In this document: positions 61,313-64,000 of the stretch, piece by piece | How positions within the stretch are numbered: the first letter of the stretch is position 1 | Layout: each line of letters begins with the position of its first letter | DNA from: Acidobacteriaceae bacterium TAA 166 | Lineage (GTDB): Bacteria > Acidobacteriota > Terriglobia > Terriglobales > Acidobacteriaceae | Direction of reading: 5' to 3' | Length of the DNA stretch: 64,000 nucleotides | Assembly: GCA_000421065.1 (NCBI GenBank) | Contig: ATWD01000002.1 | Location: 434,001 to 498,000, forward strand | Position numbers and translations under genes: made by a program | The notes under the pieces: generated by a model | Databases searched by the model: none | The model's input: only the letters and a program-made list of their open reading frames with translations | Told to the model about the DNA's origin: nothing

Positions 61313-62110
61313 TTATCCAAGACGCTGTTCCGCCAAACGGGTGGCCTCGTAGATCTGATCGAAGGATTCGACAGCATAGAGAACGGGCTGCATGGCTCCG
61401 GTGTCGAAGCTCTGGTTCATCACCTCGTCGAGATTAAAGTCGCGTACCTCGCAGCCGCCGGAGAGGACGCGGCTGCATTCGCCGTGCGAGCTGATGAGGC
61501 CGCTGCCGTAGACCTTGAGTTCCCCGCGCTGGCGGATCACGCCGAACTCCACCGTGAACCAGAAGACGCGTCCCATACGTTCGAGGGCCTCGGGATTGGA
61601 GATCAAACGAGAGCACGTTTGGCCGTACTGCTGTAAAAAGCTGCCGAAGACAGGATGAGCGTGCAGGGGAACGTGGCCGAAGACGTCGTGAAAGATGTCG
61701 GGCTCGGGGGTGTACTCGAGCGAGTGGCGACCGCGGAGCCAGGTCGTGGTGGGAAACATGCGCGCGGAGAGCATCTCGAAGAAGGCTCCGGGAGGCAGAA
61801 ATCCGCTGACCGGCGTGGAGTTCCAGCCGGTCAGCGGCTCGAGGCGGCGGCTGACGGCCTTGAGGTTCGGAAGCTGATCTTCGCTGAGGCCGATCTGCGC
61901 GAACCCGTCGAGATACTCCTGGCAGGCGTGCTGGCGAAGCTGCGGCATGCGGCGGCGGACAAGCTCGGACCAGACGGCGTGCTGGTCGGCGGAGTAGGCG
62001 CTCCAGTCCTGTTCGACGAGGTAGGACGAGGCAGTCTTCAATCTCTTATCGATAAGGCTCGCTTCATGCGAGTCCCTGATGGCTCCGCCATCCTCTGCTG
62101 CGATCGTCAT
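61313..62110 (-). CDS. phhA: Phenylalanine 4-monooxygenase
   Basis: 265 aa bacterial aromatic amino acid hydroxylase that makes tyrosine from phenylalanine with a pterin cofactor. LEPLTGWNSTPVSGFLPPGA, EYTPEPDIFHDVFGHVPLHA with the two iron His residues, FWFTVEFGVIRQRGELKVYG with the iron Glu, and GLISSHGE are all present. Only the catalytic domain is there, as in other bacterial forms. It lies 77 bp after the MFS gene start region on the same strand; a joint role in aromatic acid use is possible. No pterin recycling gene is near. Confidence 0.95.
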   Translation of the reverse strand: MTIAAEDGGAIRDSHEASLIDKRLKTASSYLVEQDWSAYSADQHAVWSELVRRRMPQLRQHACQEYLDGFAQIGLSEDQLPNLKAVSRRLEPLTGWNSTPVSGFLPPGAFFEMLSARMFPTTTWLRGRHSLEYTPEPDIFHDVFGHVPLHAHPVFGSFLQQYGQTCSRLISNPEALERMGRVFWFTVEFGVIRQRGELKVYGSGLISSHGECSRVLSGGCEVRDFNLDEVMNQSFDTGAMQPVLYAVESFDQIYEATRLAEQRLG

Positions 62111-62187
62111 TAAGCTCTACCTGTCTGGCCCTCTCCCTATAGGGAAAAAGCATACATCGCGAGAGGATTCCGGTTGTCTAGGGAATG

Positions 62188-63495
62188 TCATTCCCTCTCG
62201 TGGCTGACAGCCAGCTCGGCGGAGGTCCAGTCCTCGCCACGTGCCTCGCGACCGAGGCCTGCGACGACGGCGATGGCGATGGCAGCCAGGACGACGGTCC
62301 AGGACATGACCAGGTTCAACGCGCCGCCAGAGACGTGCTGCGCGATCCGGGCCTGAAAGACGCCATTACGCGAGGAGCAGAGATTGCCGAGCTGGTAGGC
62401 GAAGCCGGGAAAGACGGCGCGGACGGGGGCTGGGGCAAGCTCGTTAATATGCGCCGGGATCACTCCCCAGGCGCCCTGCACGGCAAACTGCATGAGGAAG
62501 CCGCCGAGGGCGAGCATGGGCAGCGTATGGGACCAGGCCCAGAGCGGGATCATCGGGACCGCCGCAAGCGCGGCGATGATGATCATGCGTTTGCGGCCCA
62601 GGCGTTCGGAGAGACCGCCGCAGACGATGCCCCCGACGAGCGCCCCCAGGTTGCCAATGACGATGATGAGGCCGACCTTGCCGGGATCGAGGCCGTGGTC
62701 TTTCTCGAGCAGCGTGGGATAGAGATCCTGCGTGCCATGGCTGAAGGAGTTGAACGCCGTCATCAAGAGGACGAGGAAGAGGAAGCGAGGGAGATAGCTG
62801 AGAAAGGTCTCGAAGCTGATGCCCGAGCCGGTTCTGCCCTCAGCCTTACGACGCTGCTCGGCCTCGAGCCAGACCGGAGACTCCTTCACCTTGAACTGCA
62901 TATAGAAGGCGAGCAGTGCGGGCAAGGCCCCGATCATGAACATGACGCGCCAGCCGGTCAGCATTCCGGTTCCGTGAAGGTGCGAGAAGAGCAGGCCGTA
63001 GAGGGCCGCGGCGAGCAGGTTGCCGACCATGTATCCCTCCTGCAGTATCCCGGAGAAGAAGCCGCGGCCACCGGAGGGCATGGATTCGAGAGCGAGGGCG
63101 GCGCCGACGCCCCACTCCCCGCCCATGGCGATGCCGAAGAGGGCGCGGCAGAGGAGAAAGCTTCTAAGCGAGGGGGCAAAGGCAGAGGCGAGCTCGAAGA
63201 TGGAGAAGCAGACGATATTGATCATCAGCGTGGGCCGGCGGCCATAGCGTTCGGCCAGAAGACCGAAGAGCAGAGCTCCCAAAGGACGCATCACCAGGGT
63301 CCAGAAGATGGCCTCGGCGATCTGGGGAATTCCCACGTGGAAGTCGGAGGCGATGGCCTTGAGGCAGACGGTGAGCAGGAAGAAATCGAAGGCGTCGAGG
63401 GTCCAGCCTAAGAAACAGGCGGCGAAGGTGTTGCGCTGGGACGGGGAGAGAGCGCGGAGTTCACCGAGCAAAGCCATATCGCGAGATGCTAGCAT
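62188..63495 (-). CDS. MFS transporter (sialate/aromatic acid/metabolite:H+ symporter type)
   Basis: 435 aa, 12 predicted helices. GWTLDAFDFFLLTVCLKAI at helix 1, the loop 2-3 signature GLLAERYGRRPTLM, RALFGIAMGGEWGVGAALAL at helix 4, and a second-half signature GGLSERLGRKRMII. The DAFDFF and GGEWG patterns match the sialic acid (NanT), shikimate and aromatic acid transporter branch. ATG 63477 is an alternative start. The gene precedes phhA on the same strand, so an aromatic substrate is possible. Confidence 0.9.
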   Translation of the reverse strand: MLASRDMALLGELRALSPSQRNTFAACFLGWTLDAFDFFLLTVCLKAIASDFHVGIPQIAEAIFWTLVMRPLGALLFGLLAERYGRRPTLMINIVCFSIFELASAFAPSLRSFLLCRALFGIAMGGEWGVGAALALESMPSGGRGFFSGILQEGYMVGNLLAAALYGLLFSHLHGTGMLTGWRVMFMIGALPALLAFYMQFKVKESPVWLEAEQRRKAEGRTGSGISFETFLSYLPRFLFLVLLMTAFNSFSHGTQDLYPTLLEKDHGLDPGKVGLIIVIGNLGALVGGIVCGGLSERLGRKRMIIIAALAAVPMIPLWAWSHTLPMLALGGFLMQFAVQGAWGVIPAHINELAPAPVRAVFPGFAYQLGNLCSSRNGVFQARIAQHVSGGALNLVMSWTVVLAAIAIAVVAGLGREARGEDWTSAELAVSHERE

Positions 63496-63631
63496 CCCTC
63501 AAGGCCCGAATGTGACAAAGAGAAAGAAAAACGACAACTGTTGCATCTCGCTTGGATTCCCAACATCTGATGTATATCGTTACAGCCCAATTGTCTAAAC
63601 TGCACCACTCAAGAAAGAGGAAAGTGAACTT

Positions 63632-64000
63632 ATGCGGAATCGAATTTTTATGGCCCTGGCGTTGGCCGCGACCTTCCTGGCGGGGGGTATCGCCCACGCC
63701 CAGACTTCATCGTGGACCATTGACCCGGTGCATTCGAGCGTCAATTTTGAGGTCCGCCACCTGAGCGTCTCCAACGTTCACGGCTCGATCAATGGAGTCA
63801 AGGGAACGGTTCTCCTGAACGAGAAGGATCTGTCCAAGTCATCGGTGCAGGCGACTGCCGATACGACGACAGTCACGACTATCAACGAGAAGCGCGATGC
63901 TCATCTCAAATCCCCCGACTTCTTCAACGTAGAGAAGTTTCCGCATCTCTCGTTCAAGTCGACCTCGCTTACAAAGGTAGACGGCAAGCTGAAGCTCACG
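63632..64000 (+). CDS. YceI family periplasmic protein, N-terminal part
   Basis: The first 123 residues are visible; the frame runs off the right edge. Signal peptide FMALALAATFLAGGIAHAQ, then TSSWTIDPVHSSVNFEVRHL, NVHGSINGVKGTVLLNEKDL, KRDAHLKSPDFFNVEKFPHL and SFKST, which is the standard YceI lipocalin-like beta-barrel that binds polyisoprenoids. AGAGGAAA lies ~8 nt before ATG 63632. Confidence 0.95.
   Translation, partial: MRNRIFMALALAATFLAGGIAHAQTSSWTIDPVHSSVNFEVRHLSVSNVHGSINGVKGTVLLNEKDLSKSSVQATADTTTVTTINEKRDAHLKSPDFFNVEKFPHLSFKSTSLTKVDGKLKLT

Noticed and set aside
1..64000. CRISPR arrays, prophage or IS elements
   Set aside because: The only regularly recurring units are the palindromic intergenic repeats, which are widely spaced and have no spacers between them; no transposase, integrase, capsid or Cas protein motifs were seen.

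Overview
The window looks like chromosomal DNA of an Acidobacteriota member of the Terriglobia type (Granulicella/Edaphobacter/Terriglobus-like). This is inferred from gene content and style, not from a marker-gene comparison. The pointers are high GC, a hopanoid locus, a TonB receptor with a carboxypeptidase-regulatory N-terminus, several secreted carboxypeptidase-regulatory proteins, a PDZ-containing histidine kinase paired with an NtrC-type regulator, a PEP-CTERM remnant and dispersed palindromic intergenic repeats. There is no transposase, integrase, phage module or CRISPR array.

Layout. 1-928: 5' part of malQ (minus) and a 48-residue Cys-rich metallothionein-like ORF. 1070-8897: isoprenoid/hopanoid block ispH, shc, hpnH, a conserved unknown, a repeat, hpnA, hpnG and a zinc polyol/alcohol dehydrogenase overlapping hpnG. 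9339-13755: NtrC-type regulator and PDZ/GAF/PAS histidine kinase (minus). 14030-16743: two alpha/beta hydrolases and an M20 peptidase. 17033-20569: dnaE. 20941-30631: outer-membrane protein, accA, a CPBP-like membrane protein with degenerate active-site motifs, a secreted protein, a sulfatase, a LolA-like protein, a small membrane protein and serS. 30799-41321: PafA-like phosphatase overlapping pyrD, purH, a TPR protein, a dGTPase-like HD protein, a DUF4126 protein and an M23 peptidase. 41704-48583: one minus-strand run otsA, otsB, two paralogous small secreted Cys/His proteins and a TonB-dependent receptor. 49399-53229: tRNA-Ser(GGA), a frameshifted PEP-CTERM remnant and two overlapping carboxypeptidase-regulatory proteins. 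53436-64000: SDR, glycosyltransferase, thiD/small ORF/thiS, RlpA-like protein, pyrF, an amidinotransferase-fold protein lacking the expected Cys, a 59-residue zinc ribbon, a PPC/DUF296 protein, phenylalanine hydroxylase, an MFS transporter and the start of a YceI protein.

How the genes work together. IspH supplies isoprenoid precursors, SHC cyclises squalene, HpnH adds adenosine and HpnG removes adenine. The dehydrogenase overlapping hpnG is a good candidate for the final reduction to bacteriohopanetetrol. OtsA carries its own membrane sensor-like front end and is followed by OtsB, which gives a trehalose pathway that may respond to an external signal.

Most notable non-coding feature: at least eleven copies or fragments of a ~100-250 bp palindromic repeat. 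Each lies within roughly 15 bp of the stop codon of a neighbouring gene, in both orientations. Many carry a 10-bp stem hairpin and short in-frame ORFs that are easily mis-called as genes.
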